A stretch of DNA of 64,000 bases from Cyanobacteriota bacterium (GCA_019752015.1 JAIEMQ010000028.1:62001-126000); one strand, 5' to 3'. Positions 41,623 to 51,049 are shown, numbered from the stretch's first letter. A program made the numbers and translations. The notes: a model not told the origin generated them from the sequence alone.

Positions 41623-43620
41623 CTACTGCGGCGGGTTCGCTTTCGGGATGTACAGGGTCAGGTGTTGATCACGGGCGACTTCAGTGAGCTTGAACGCGTC
41701 GATCGCCAGTTGCGCGCGCTCCGGCGGGACGAAGCGCGAGTCGATCACCACGTAGCCGACGTTGCCTTGCGTGATCAGTCGATCGCCGCGCTCCTCGAGG
41801 ATTGCCCTGGCCTCCAGTCCGAACGGCGCCTTCCCGCTCAATAGAATCAGTGCGTCGAACGCCGGGTACTCGTGCCGCAGTCTCTCGACTCGTCGCGGCG
41901 AGACGCGCGACAGGTAGCCGCCGAACAGTGCTTTCTCGTGGCGAGTCTGGTTGAACAGGTTGCGTGGACGGAAATTGCCGATTTCCCATGTACCGTCACG
42001 AATGCCAAAAGGCAGGACCAGCACGCGCACCGGCCGTGGATCGGCCGCAATGCGATCGTAAATCGGCGAGATCTCCGCCGAGTAGAGCGGGCGCGGCGCC
42101 GGCCACAGCTCGAACACCAGCAACACCGCAATCACCGCGATCGCCTGCCGGCGGCGATGCGGCCAGCGCGCGCCGATCGAGGCCAGCGCGCCGGCCAGCA
42201 AAACGGCGACGCCCATCGATGCGACGATCGCGAATCGCGTCGGCATTCTCGCGAGGCCGAATCCCGGCGCATAGCGAACGAGCGCCCACGGTCCGGGCAC
42301 GTGGGTATTGAACCCGCCGACCTGTATGAACGGCCCGAGCGCAAGCAGTCCGAAGCCAACCGTCAGCGCGATCCATGGCACCGCCGGCCGATACTTCGCG
42401 CGCCACAGCGCGAACACGATCACGGCCAGCGCGATCAGGCTCAGCGCCGCGGTGTACTCGACGAAGATCGTGGGCCGCGTCACCAGCGGATCGCCGGTGA
42501 GCCAGCGCGTGATCGGATGCTGGGGGTTGGGTTGGAAGAAGGCGAGTAGATCCACGCCTGGCGGACTGCTGCGCCAGAAGATCTTCGGGTTGACGAAGCG
42601 GCCTTCGAGCATGCGGCTGCCGAGGCCGTACAACACCGGCGACAGCGGCCCCGCGCACGCGAGAACGGCGACGATCACAACGCGGACCAGCGATCCGGCC
42701 CCCGGCCCCCGGCTCCCGGCTCCCGGCTCCCGGTTCCCGGTCCCCGACAGCGTCAGGTGAGGCCGCCACCACACCACGAGTCGTGCGATCACCAGCACCG
42801 TCAGAATCAACACCGGGTTGTAGAGGCTGCGCATGCGCACCGGAATGCCCAGCAGCGTGAACTCGCCGCCGCGGCCGAACGCCAGTCCGGCGATCAATCC
42901 CGCCAGGATCACGATCGCCACGTCGAGCACCCATTTCCAGGCACGGCGCGCGGTGCGTTCGCGGCGTGTGATGTGAATCACCAGCGCGCCGAGGTAGATC
43001 AGGCCGATCAGCACGCAATAGATCCCGAAGTACGCATCCGAAAACGCCGCCCAGGCCATGCACAGGCCGACCAGCGCCGCCTTCCGCATCGAACGCGAGC
43101 GCTCCGCGTTGACGAGACACCACACGAATGCCGGCAGTGCCGCGGCGGCGTAGATGCTGAAATGGCCGGTGGTGCGCGCGATCATCAACGGCGACCACGC
43201 GAACACCAGCCCGGCGAGCCACGACTCGATCCGCGTCGCTGCGGTCACTCGCCGCGCCAGTCCGTACATCGCCAGCGCGTTCAGCACACACACGATCAGG
43301 AACACGACATTGAACGATGCGATCACGCCGATCATCGGAATCAGCGGCAGCGCGAGCACGTTCAGGAACGGCGTGTAGTTGTGCTGCGTGAGATCGACGC
43401 GCGAGGTCAGCGACAAAACCTTTCCCGTCGCCATCGGGTTGTTGCCGGTCGTCAGCTCCTCGTGAAACACCCACTGGTTCCAGACGTACACCCCAGTGTC
43501 ACCGCCAGGGTCACCGGTGAGATGGGTGCCGAGATGGAGCGGTAGCGGCCACGCGAAGGCGATTGCGACCAACACGTAGCCGAGCACAACCGCGAGCCGG
43601 GGGGCGATTGCTCGTCGCAT
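41623..43620 (-). CDS. Large membrane protein, GT-C-like, with Pro/Arg repeat loop
   Basis: A 665-aa protein from ATG 43620 (a GTG at 43632 is also possible). About twelve TM segments. The first loop has HLTGDPGGDTGVYVWNQWVF, an acidic motif as in GT-C-type glycosyltransferases, and SFNVVFLIVCVLNALAMYGL follows. A loop near residue 300 reads GNREPGAGSRGPGAGS, from a GGCTCCC heptamer array. The C-terminal soluble part has PEYPAFDALILLSGK-like sequence. The role is probably in cell-surface glycan assembly, but only the topology supports this. Confidence 0.75.
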   Translation of the reverse strand: MRRAIAPRLAVVLGYVLVAIAFAWPLPLHLGTHLTGDPGGDTGVYVWNQWVFHEELTTGNNPMATGKVLSLTSRVDLTQHNYTPFLNVLALPLIPMIGVIASFNVVFLIVCVLNALAMYGLARRVTAATRIESWLAGLVFAWSPLMIARTTGHFSIYAAAALPAFVWCLVNAERSRSMRKAALVGLCMAWAAFSDAYFGIYCVLIGLIYLGALVIHITRRERTARRAWKWVLDVAIVILAGLIAGLAFGRGGEFTLLGIPVRMRSLYNPVLILTVLVIARLVVWWRPHLTLSGTGNREPGAGSRGPGAGSLVRVVIVAVLACAGPLSPVLYGLGSRMLEGRFVNPKIFWRSSPPGVDLLAFFQPNPQHPITRWLTGDPLVTRPTIFVEYTAALSLIALAVIVFALWRAKYRPAVPWIALTVGFGLLALGPFIQVGGFNTHVPGPWALVRYAPGFGLARMPTRFAIVASMGVAVLLAGALASIGARWPHRRRQAIAVIAVLLVFELWPAPRPLYSAEISPIYDRIAADPRPVRVLVLPFGIRDGTWEIGNFRPRNLFNQTRHEKALFGGYLSRVSPRRVERLRHEYPAFDALILLSGKAPFGLEARAILEERGDRLITQGNVGYVVIDSRFVPPERAQLAIDAFKLTEVARDQHLTLYIPKANPPQ
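42695..42745. repeat. Heptamer (GGCTCCC) array inside a membrane-protein gene
   Basis: About six to seven degenerate heptamers, the same unit as the arms at 40911-40991. It is read in frame as GNREPGAGSRGPGAGS. Only one arm is present here, so no long hairpin forms. Confidence 0.75.
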
Positions 43621-43767
43621 CGTCAGCGTCACTGGTCTTTTATCACGGTCAGCGGCCTTATGCGCGCGAACTGCCGAGCTCGGCCCCGTGCACGCTCGAT
43701 TGGCGAGTCAGGGATACGCCTGATGCCGCCGGCGACCGCACCCACGTAACATCGCGAGGCACTGCGT

Positions 43768-46437
43768 ATGAGCGGCCCATCGCCTTCGGCGGATCCATCG
43801 CTGCGTGCCGCCCTGACCGGCGGCGGAGAAATGGGTGAACGCCTGCGCGCGTTCGACTGGCACGCCACGCCAGTTGGACCCATCGAACAGTGGCCGGGGA
43901 CCCTGCGAACCGCGGTTGGCATTCTGCTCAATTCGCGTTACCCCATGTTCGTGTGGTGGGGCGACGAATTGATCAACTTCTATAACGACTCCTACGCGCC
44001 ATTTTTGGGGCGCCGCCATCCCGATGCGCTGGGCCGCCCGGCGCGCACGATCTGGAACGACATCTGGCCGGTGATCGCGCCCCAGGTCGACGCCGTTCTC
44101 GTCAGAGGCGAAGCGTCGTGGAACGAGAACTTATGTCTGGTCATGGAGCGCAACGGGTACTGGGAGGAAACCTACTTTACGTTTTCTTATAGTCCACTGA
44201 TCGATGGTCGCGGGCCCGGCGGCGTGTTTTGCGCGTGCACTGAAGAGACGGCGCGGGTCATTGCGCTGCGCCGGATGCGGACGCTGCACTTGCTCGGCGA
44301 TCGGACGCGATGGGACCTTGACAGCCCGGCGCATGCCGCCAGTGCGGCGTGCGAGGCGCTGACGGAAAACGCGCACGACTTCCCGTTTGCCGCGATCTAT
44401 CTCGTCGACGCCGATCGGCGGCGCGCGGCGCTCTGCGATGCGTGCCGGGTGCCGGCCGGCACGGCCGCGGCCCCCGCGGCCGTCACCCTCGGCGGCAGCG
44501 ACGACATCTGGGATTTCGCGACGGTGCTCGAGCGCGGGGCCGCGTCAATCGTCGACGACGTGGATTTGCGCTTCGGTCCTATCGACGCCGGCGTCTGGAC
44601 CGACGATGTGACGCGACGTGCCATCGTCGTTCCCCTGGCGGCGGCGGGCCGCGACGCCGGCACGATCGGGTTCCTGGTGGCCGGCATCAGCCCTCGGCTG
44701 CAATGGGACGGGCCTTATCGTAGTTTCGTCGAGTTGGCTGCCGCGCAAGTGGCTTCGGCGATCGGCAACGCGAGCGCCTACGAAGCCGAGCGCCGCCGCG
44801 CGGAATCGCTGGCGGAGATCGATCGCGCCAAGACGGTGTTCTTTGCGAATGTGTCGCATGAATTCCGTACTCCGCTGACGCTGCTGCTTGGACCGGTCAA
44901 CGATCTGCTCGACTCGGGCGGACTCACTGGCGAAGAGCGCAAAGCGCTGCACATCGTCGCGCGTAACGCACGACGCCTGCAAAAGCTGGTCAATAACCTG
45001 CTCGCATTCTCGCGCATCGAATCGGGCCGTGCGCATCCGCGCTACGAAGCGACGGATGTGCCGCGCTTGACTGCGGATGTCGCCAGTATGTTTCGCGCCA
45101 CGATCGAGCGTGCCGGACTGGACTTTACGGTCGTCTGCGTGCCGAACAATATCCTGGCGATGATCGATCGCGACATGTGGGAAACGATCGTCGCCAATCT
45201 GCTGTCCAACGCCTTCAAGTTCACGATCACCGGCGGAATCGCGCTGACGCTGCGCGATCAAGGTGACGTGTTCGTGCTGACCGTTCGCGACACCGGCCGC
45301 GGCATCGCGCCGCCGGACCTGGCGCGATTGTTCGAGCGCTTTCACCGCGGCGCCGTGTCGGACGCACGGACGTTCGAAGGCAGCGGCATCGGACTGGCGT
45401 TGGTCAAGGAGCTGGTGAAAGTTCTCCAGGGAACGATCGAAGTCAGCAGCATGGAGGGGCGCGGCACGACATTCGAAGTCAGGATTCCGTTTGCGAAGCT
45501 CCGTGACGAGTCTTTGGGTAAGGATGCGGGAGATTCGCCGCGCCTGGCCGGCGCATTGCTGGCGGAAGAAATGGCGCAGTGGTCGTCGCCACCGTTCCGG
45601 TCGGTGTCATCGGGCCGGCCACGGGTGTTGGTGGTGGACGACAACGCTGACCTGCGCGCCTACCTCGCGAGTCTGCTTGATGGGGAGTACGAGGTCGTGG
45701 CCGTCAGCAACGCCAGTGCCGCGCTCTCGGCTCTCGATGGTGAAGACTTTGGCCTGGTCATCACAGATGTGATGATGCCGGGCACTGATGGCGTCAGTTT
45801 CGTTCGTCACCTCCGCGGCGATACCGCCACGCGAGGCGTGCCGGTCATCGTGCTGTCGGCGCGCGCCGATGAGGAGGCGCGAGTCGCAGGGATCGATGCT
45901 GGTGCCGACGATTATCTCGTCAAGCCGTTCAGCGGAGCGGAATTGCGTGCCCGCGTTCGAACCCGCCTGACCCTGGCGGCGGCGCGCCGAAAGACCGCCG
46001 ACGCGCAGCTGAAAATGGCCGGCGACGCTGAAACGCCCGAGCGCAGCTCGAAACCGCACTGGCCGAGCTCGATCGCGCCTACCAGGCGCTGCGCACCACT
46101 GATCAGAACAAGACCGAATTCCTGGCGATGCTTGGCCATGAGCTGCGTAATCCGCTGGCACCGATTCGAACCGCGACCGAAATTCTTCGCCTGGCCGGGC
46201 CGGAGAACGAACGGCAGAAGTGGGCCCGTCAGGTGCTGGAGCGTCAGGTCCGTCAACTGGCGACGCTGGTCGATGATCTGCTCGACGTCACACGAATCGC
46301 TCGCGGTGAGATTCGCTTGTCGTTGGCCACGGTCGACCTCGTGGAAATCATCCAGGACGCCGTTGAAACCAGCCGCTCCATCATGGACGGGCGGCGTCTT
46401 TACCTCGACGTTGCCGTCGCTGACTCAATCTGGGTGA
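43768..46437 (+). CDS. Hybrid sensor histidine kinase (PAS-GAF-HK-REC), frameshifted before a second kinase
   Basis: 889 aa as read. A PAS-like sensor (FDWHATPVGPIEQWPGTLRT, RYPMFVWWGDELINFYNDSY) and a GAF domain (about 180-340) lead to HisKA with His364 (VSHEFRTPLTLLLGP) and HATPase (LLSNAFKFT, DTGRGIAPPDL, GSGIGLALVKELVK). The receiver domain (about 615-735) has VVDDN, TDVMMPG and VKPF. After about 46035 this frame loses sense (ERSSKPHWPSS); the coherent sequence is in another frame and forms a second kinase at 46041-46793. Probably one HK-REC-HK protein broken by an indel. Confidence 0.85.
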   Translation: MSGPSPSADPSLRAALTGGGEMGERLRAFDWHATPVGPIEQWPGTLRTAVGILLNSRYPMFVWWGDELINFYNDSYAPFLGRRHPDALGRPARTIWNDIWPVIAPQVDAVLVRGEASWNENLCLVMERNGYWEETYFTFSYSPLIDGRGPGGVFCACTEETARVIALRRMRTLHLLGDRTRWDLDSPAHAASAACEALTENAHDFPFAAIYLVDADRRRAALCDACRVPAGTAAAPAAVTLGGSDDIWDFATVLERGAASIVDDVDLRFGPIDAGVWTDDVTRRAIVVPLAAAGRDAGTIGFLVAGISPRLQWDGPYRSFVELAAAQVASAIGNASAYEAERRRAESLAEIDRAKTVFFANVSHEFRTPLTLLLGPVNDLLDSGGLTGEERKALHIVARNARRLQKLVNNLLAFSRIESGRAHPRYEATDVPRLTADVASMFRATIERAGLDFTVVCVPNNILAMIDRDMWETIVANLLSNAFKFTITGGIALTLRDQGDVFVLTVRDTGRGIAPPDLARLFERFHRGAVSDARTFEGSGIGLALVKELVKVLQGTIEVSSMEGRGTTFEVRIPFAKLRDESLGKDAGDSPRLAGALLAEEMAQWSSPPFRSVSSGRPRVLVVDDNADLRAYLASLLDGEYEVVAVSNASAALSALDGEDFGLVITDVMMPGTDGVSFVRHLRGDTATRGVPVIVLSARADEEARVAGIDAGADDYLVKPFSGAELRARVRTRLTLAAARRKTADAQLKMAGDAETPERSSKPHWPSSIAPTRRCAPLIRTRPNSWRCLAMSCVIRWHRFEPRPKFFAWPGRRTNGRSGPVRCWSVRSVNWRRWSMICSTSHESLAVRFACRWPRSTSWKSSRTPLKPAAPSWTGGVFTSTLPSLTQSG

Positions 46438-46793
46438 ACGGCGATCGCGGCAGGCTCGTGCAGGTAATTTCCAACCTGTTGAACAATGCGGCGAAGTTCA
46501 CCGATCCCGGCGGCCGGATCGAGCTGTCGGCGACGACGCGCGGCACGGACGCGATCATCGTCGTGCGCGATAACGGCATCGGCATCGAAGAGGATCTCCT
46601 GCCGACGGTGTTCGACCTGTTCAAACAGGGGAGCCGGCCACAGCACTCGAGGAATGGGGGTCTTGGCATTGGCCTGACGCTGGCGCGCCGGCTGGTCGAA
46701 TTACACCACGGCGCGATTCAGGTTTACAGTGCCGGGCGCGACCGCGGCAGTGAGTTCGTGGTCACACTCCCAACGGTCGTGCCGCCGGAGTGA
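46041..46793 (+). CDS. Second histidine-kinase core of the broken hybrid kinase
   Basis: In a frame open from 46032, AQLETALAELDRAYQALRTT leads into MLGHELRNPLAPIRTATEIL (the HisKA His), then LATLVDDLLDVTRIARGEI and HATPase motifs NLLNNAAKFTDPGG, DNGIGIEEDLL and GLGIGLTLARRLVELHHG. The only ATG is at 46128, inside the HisKA, so an independent gene would lack part of the dimerisation domain. A base change near 46031-46041 would join it to the upstream receiver domain. Confidence 0.7.
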   Translation, partial: AQLETALAELDRAYQALRTTDQNKTEFLAMLGHELRNPLAPIRTATEILRLAGPENERQKWARQVLERQVRQLATLVDDLLDVTRIARGEIRLSLATVDLVEIIQDAVETSRSIMDGRRLYLDVAVADSIWVNGDRGRLVQVISNLLNNAAKFTDPGGRIELSATTRGTDAIIVVRDNGIGIEEDLLPTVFDLFKQGSRPQHSRNGGLGIGLTLARRLVELHHGAIQVYSAGRDRGSEFVVTLPTVVPPE

Positions 46794-46876
46794 TTCCAGG
46801 ACCGGCGCCATCGAGCCGTCGATCGACCCGGTAAGGGAGATCGAGCGCGGGAACCGAAATTGCTGTCGATGGCACC

Positions 46877-47809
46877 GTGACGCGGATGCCAATCATTTCA
46901 ACTGCGATAATCCTCGCGACCGCTTTCCTGATGTCAACGATAGTGCGGGGACAACCCCGATACCGGGCGGGGACCGAGCTCGTCAACGTCAGCGTCATCG
47001 TGACCGATCGGCACGCCAAGCACGTGTCCGGCCTCAGCGTCGATCAGTTCGAAATCCTCGAAGACGGGAAGCCGCAAGACGTGTCGTTTTTCGCCGATGG
47101 GAGCGTGCCGGTGGATGTGGCACTGCTGCTCGATACGAGCGGGAGCATGGCGGCGGCGTTGCCGCTGATTCAGCAGGCCGCCACGTCTTTCGTGCGCGCG
47201 CTGCGGCCGATCGATCGGGCGGCGGTCATCAGCCTCACCAATCGCCCGCCGGTGCTCCAGCCGATGACCGCCGACACGGCTGCGCTCGCGAGCGCGATCC
47301 GGCGGACGTCTTCCTACGGCGAGACGCCGCTCTATGTGTCGATCTATTCGACCCTGCATCTGATGGCCGGGACTGCTGATCGGGACCAGGTTCGCAGGCA
47401 GGCGCTGGTGCTGTTGACGGACGGCATCGATACCGGCGGCGGTTTCGGCTTTCCGGATCTGCTCGCGGTCGTGAGGACGCATGCGATACCGATCTACGTG
47501 ATCGCGCCACGACTTTCTACCGTCGCGGCGGAACAGCAGGAGGCTGTCCTCGGCCGCTCGATCAAGTCGATCGACTATGAATTGCGGCAGCTGGCATCCG
47601 ACACCGGTGGTCGATCATTTTTTCCGAGGCTGATCAACGACCTGAACGGGATCTATCGCGACGTCGCGGAGGAACTGGCGCATCAGTATGTGCTCGGGTA
47701 TTACCCGAGTGAGACGGGCGGCCGTGAGGGGTTTCGAAAGTTGACGATCCGCGTCGCCACGGCTGGCGTCGAATGGCGCGCCCGGTCGGGATATCTCCTC
47801 GCGCCCTAA
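46877..47809 (+). CDS. VWA-domain protein (TIGR03436 type), MIDAS intact
   Basis: A 310-aa protein from GTG 46877. After a signal peptide, ELVNVSVIVTDRHAKHVSGL, LSVDQFEILEDGKPQDVSFF and the VWA core ALLLDTSGSMAAALPLIQQA with an intact DxSxS MIDAS. Later LVLLTDGIDTGGG and LGYYPSETGGREGFRKLTIR complete the domain. Unlike the paralogue at 34594 it should bind a metal through the MIDAS. The function is unknown. It follows the hybrid kinase by 83 bp. Confidence 0.88.
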   Translation: MTRMPIISTAIILATAFLMSTIVRGQPRYRAGTELVNVSVIVTDRHAKHVSGLSVDQFEILEDGKPQDVSFFADGSVPVDVALLLDTSGSMAAALPLIQQAATSFVRALRPIDRAAVISLTNRPPVLQPMTADTAALASAIRRTSSYGETPLYVSIYSTLHLMAGTADRDQVRRQALVLLTDGIDTGGGFGFPDLLAVVRTHAIPIYVIAPRLSTVAAEQQEAVLGRSIKSIDYELRQLASDTGGRSFFPRLINDLNGIYRDVAEELAHQYVLGYYPSETGGREGFRKLTIRVATAGVEWRARSGYLLAP

Positions 47810-47856
47810 GACGCGTGTCGGATCGGGAGTAGCCCGAAGTCATGTTTGCACCAACG

Positions 47857-47895
47857 CTGGTAATGGAATGCTCAGTCCGCTCGTTTCATTACCAG
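47857..47895. promoter_or_regulatory. 9-bp perfect inverted repeat upstream of the DUF4331 operon
   Basis: CTGGTAATG (47857-47865) and CATTACCAG (47887-47895) are separated by 21 bp. They lie about 150 bp before the DUF4331 start codon. The size and spacing suit a dimeric regulator. The rest of the 237-bp gap has no other obvious feature except the GAGGAG ribosome site before 48047. Confidence 0.4.
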
Positions 47896-48046
47896 ATTGC
47901 CGGATCGCGCAAAGCAACGGCGCTGTCGAAACCTCTGAAAACACGCCCTCCGCGCGCATCCGTACGGGTTTTGCCTTCGTGGACGCCGCATTGCTTCTGC
48001 CTGCACTACCGGATGCGTACGAACGTGTCTGAAAGAGGAGTCTTGC

Positions 48047-49393
48047 ATGCGAACACAGATTGTCGGTCTGGCGGCCGTGTTTTTCGTGGCACTTGGGATG
48101 ATGCCTGGGCAGGCATCGAGTCACCGTGAAGCTCCGTTGATCGCACAGGATCCGACGGCCGATAACACGGACCTGTACGCGTTTGTGTCGCCTGACGACG
48201 CGACGAAGGTGACGCTCATCGCCAACTTCATCCCGTTCCAGGATCCCAATGGCGGCCCGAACTTCTACGATTTCGATCCCAACGTGGTCTACGCGATCCA
48301 CGTCGACAACAACGGCGACGCGGTTGAAGACGTCACGTTCGAATGGCGCTTCACCACCGAAGTCCGCAACCCGAACACATTTCTGTACAACACTGGCGTG
48401 GTGACCACGCTGGACGATCCGGATCTCAACGTGCGTCAGTTCTATCGTCTGACGAGAATCGATGGGCCGCGGCGCACCGGGACGGTTCGCGAGCTGTCGG
48501 GCCGGCTGCCGGTCCCGCCGCCAAACATTGGTCCGCGATCGGTCCCGAACTACGGAGCGCTCGGTGGTGCGATTCAGCAATTGGCGGGCGACATCAGGGT
48601 GTTCGCCGGACAACGGGACGAAGGCTTCTACGTCGATCTGGGGATCTTCGACCTGCTTGGCATCAACTCAGGAATCATCGAAAGCAGCACGAGCGGGTTC
48701 AACGTCAGCTCGCTGGCCATTCAAATGCCCAAGTCCGCACTGACGCGAAGCAATGCCACACCGTCGGGCCCAACCGATCCCAACGCGATTATCGGCGTGT
48801 GGTCGACGGCCAGCCGGTTCGCGACGCGCACGCTGACCGCCGGTGCCCAGAACCACAGCGGCGCGCTCGTGCAGGTTTCGCGTCTGGGCAATCCACTGGT
48901 CAATGAAGCGGTCATCGATCGCGCCCGCAAGGATGCGTTCAACAGCCTCGAACCCACCGGCGATGCGGTGGCACTCGACCGCGTCACCGATCCGGAAGTA
49001 CCCAAGCTGCTGAAGCTGTTGTTCAATATCGATTCTCCGCCGGCGCCACGCAATGATTTGGTGTCGATTTTTCTCACCGGCATTCCGGGTGCCAACATGC
49101 CGGCCGGTGTCCGTCCTTCCGAAATGATGCGGCTCAACATGGCGGTTCCACCCACCACGTCGCCCAATCGGCTCGGAGTGCTTGGCGGCGACCTGGCCGG
49201 ATATCCGAATGGACGCCGCGTCGGGGATGACGTGCTGGACATCACCCTGCAGGCGGCGGCCGGCGCCACGCCGCTGACACCGGCGTTCAACCGGTCACCG
49301 AACAATACGCTGGGCGACGGCGTCAACGACAACGACCGGCCGTACCTGACCCAGTTTCCGTATCTGGCGATTCCTCAACCTGGTAACAAATAA
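48047..49393 (+). CDS. Secreted DUF4331-family protein
   Basis: A 448-aa protein with AGAGGAG upstream and a signal peptide (LAAVFFVALGMMPGQAS). Directly after cleavage comes SSHREAPLIAQDPTADNTDL, then YAFVSPDD, the diagnostic start of DUF4331. Later motifs include VYAIHVDNNGDAVEDVTFEW and RPSEMMRLNMAVPP. The family is extracytoplasmic and of unknown function. It is 2 bp from the TPR gene, so they are an operon. Confidence 0.9.
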   Translation: MRTQIVGLAAVFFVALGMMPGQASSHREAPLIAQDPTADNTDLYAFVSPDDATKVTLIANFIPFQDPNGGPNFYDFDPNVVYAIHVDNNGDAVEDVTFEWRFTTEVRNPNTFLYNTGVVTTLDDPDLNVRQFYRLTRIDGPRRTGTVRELSGRLPVPPPNIGPRSVPNYGALGGAIQQLAGDIRVFAGQRDEGFYVDLGIFDLLGINSGIIESSTSGFNVSSLAIQMPKSALTRSNATPSGPTDPNAIIGVWSTASRFATRTLTAGAQNHSGALVQVSRLGNPLVNEAVIDRARKDAFNSLEPTGDAVALDRVTDPEVPKLLKLLFNIDSPPAPRNDLVSIFLTGIPGANMPAGVRPSEMMRLNMAVPPTTSPNRLGVLGGDLAGYPNGRRVGDDVLDITLQAAAGATPLTPAFNRSPNNTLGDGVNDNDRPYLTQFPYLAIPQPGNK

Positions 49394-49395
49394 AC

Positions 49396-50703
49396 GTGAG
49401 GCGGGCAGTGCTTCCGCTCGGCCTGTTGGTGGCCATGACCTTCGTGGTCGTGGCCACTTTCGCAGACCCCGACGAAACGGCCGTCGAGTCAGTACCGGTC
49501 CGGACGCTCGCCCCCGTGATCGGAACCTCACGGGCGCATCTCACACAGACCGTGACCGCCATGACGGGTCGCCTGGCCGCCTCTCCCTCCGACGGCGCGG
49601 CGGTGGTGCGCCTGGCTGATGCATTGATCCGGCTGCAGCGTGTCAACAACGATGGCCGCGCGGTCGTCACGGCCGAAGAGCACCTGCGCGCGTTCCTGGA
49701 ACGCCATCCTGCACATTACGAGTCACAGCGGATGTTGATCGCCGTATTGCTCTCGCAGCACCGCTATGGCGAGGCGATCGCGCAGGCGGGCAGGGTGAGC
49801 GCGCGCGATCCCCGCGACGCGTGGAACTACGGAGCGATGGGTGACGGCTATCTCGAGCTCGGCGACTACGAGCGCGCCTTTGCGGCTTATGATCGCATGG
49901 GCGGGCTGCAGCCGGGCCCGCCCTCGTACGCGCGAACGTCGCATGCGCTCGAGATCAAGGGCGACCTCGAAGGCGCGCTCGAGTACATGCAGCGCGCGGC
50001 GGACGGCACGTGGTCGAACGATCCCGAGTCGCAGGCGTGGCACTACGTGCAGGTTGGGGAGTTGCTGCTGCAGCTCGGCCGGCTGCCGGGGGCGAGACGC
50101 GAGTTCGAGCGGGCGGCCGCGACATTTCCCGGTCACCCGATGGCGATGTCGGGGCTGGCTAAAATCAAGATCGCTGACGGCGATCTACATGGTGCGCGGT
50201 TGATTTATCAGGAACAGCTCGCGCGTGTGCCGTCACCCGACCTCGCGGCGACGGTCGGCGATCTGTCAGTTGTGCTCGGCGACGCGGTCGCGGGTGAACA
50301 GTATTACCGCATGGCCGAACAGATTGAGCGGGCCGGGTCGATCGCCGGCTTTGCCCAACCGCAGAATCTGGCTCGCTTCTTCGCGGACCGCGGCCGCAGC
50401 ATTCCTGAAGCGGTCGCGTTGGCCGAGGCGGCCGCGACGTTACGCCGCGACATCTTCACCATGGATACCCTGGCCTGGTCGTACTATCGGGCGGGCCGCA
50501 TCGATGAGGCGCGTCGCGCCATCGAGCAGGCGCGTCGCACCGGCAGCAGGGACGCGCGGATTCTGTATCACGCCGCGGAGATTCGTGCCGCATCCGGCGA
50601 TCGCAGCGGAGCGGTTCAGCTGATTGATCAGATGCCCGGTGCGATCGCCGATGTATTACTCGCCCGCGATGTTCAACGAATACGAGCTCGCTTCACCGAA
50701 TGA
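49396..50703 (+). CDS. Exported TPR protein
   Basis: A 435-aa protein from GTG 49396, with a signal-type N-terminus (PLGLLVAMTFVVVATFA). TPR units run from about residue 75 to 430: EEHLRAFLERHPAHYESQRM, WNYGAMGDGYLELGDYERAF, WSYYRAGRIDEARRAIEQAR. It begins 2 bp after the DUF4331 stop, a recurrent pairing. Probably a periplasmic scaffold; partner unknown. Confidence 0.85.
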   Translation: MRRAVLPLGLLVAMTFVVVATFADPDETAVESVPVRTLAPVIGTSRAHLTQTVTAMTGRLAASPSDGAAVVRLADALIRLQRVNNDGRAVVTAEEHLRAFLERHPAHYESQRMLIAVLLSQHRYGEAIAQAGRVSARDPRDAWNYGAMGDGYLELGDYERAFAAYDRMGGLQPGPPSYARTSHALEIKGDLEGALEYMQRAADGTWSNDPESQAWHYVQVGELLLQLGRLPGARREFERAAATFPGHPMAMSGLAKIKIADGDLHGARLIYQEQLARVPSPDLAATVGDLSVVLGDAVAGEQYYRMAEQIERAGSIAGFAQPQNLARFFADRGRSIPEAVALAEAAATLRRDIFTMDTLAWSYYRAGRIDEARRAIEQARRTGSRDARILYHAAEIRAASGDRSGAVQLIDQMPGAIADVLLARDVQRIRARFTE

Positions 50704-50704
50704 C

Positions 50705-51049
50705 TCATCGATCGGGGCGATCACCCAGCCGCCGCCGTGGTCCCTGACCTGAGGGCCAGGAGATCCAATCGGGATGTTGCCGCCCGGGTCCTATGATTGA
50801 TCGGTCTTCGGCCTTTGCGACCGGCTCCGGCGCGGTAGGCTTGGCCTGTTTTTTCAGCAGTGCCTTGACCGCATCAGCGGGCGGTGGTTGACGGCGCGCT
50901 TCCTCGGGCGACAACGTCTCGATTGGCTTCGGCCCGAGCGCCGCGATCGAGGATCGCTTGCATCTGGGATCTGCTGTCGCAGGTTGGCGGCCGATGACTG
51001 CTACTGCCATGATGAACAGACCGGCGGCGATCGTACAGAGCGTGCGCAT
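50705..51049 (-). CDS. Small exported hypothetical protein
   Basis: A 114-aa protein from ATG 51049 with a signal peptide (TLCTIAAGLFIMAVAVIG) and a helical, Pro-rich body (KPIETLSPEEARRQ). The last 30 codons read ISWPSGQGPRRRLGD, while a neighbouring frame gives the more protein-like NIPIGSPGPQVRDHGGGWVI; a frameshift near 50795 is possible. It is convergent with the TPR gene, 1 bp apart. Confidence 0.4.
   Translation of the reverse strand: MRTLCTIAAGLFIMAVAVIGRQPATADPRCKRSSIAALGPKPIETLSPEEARRQPPPADAVKALLKKQAKPTAPEPVAKAEDRSIIGPGRQHPDWISWPSGQGPRRRLGDRPDR

Noticed and set aside
40228-41844. 538-codon plus-strand frame opposite the spermidine-synthase-like gene
   Set aside because: Antisense shadow with extreme Arg/Gln/Asp content and no signal or domain.
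46031-46041. Programmed frameshift joining the two kinase cores
   Set aside because: No slippery heptamer or downstream structure is evident; an ordinary indel or error is simpler.
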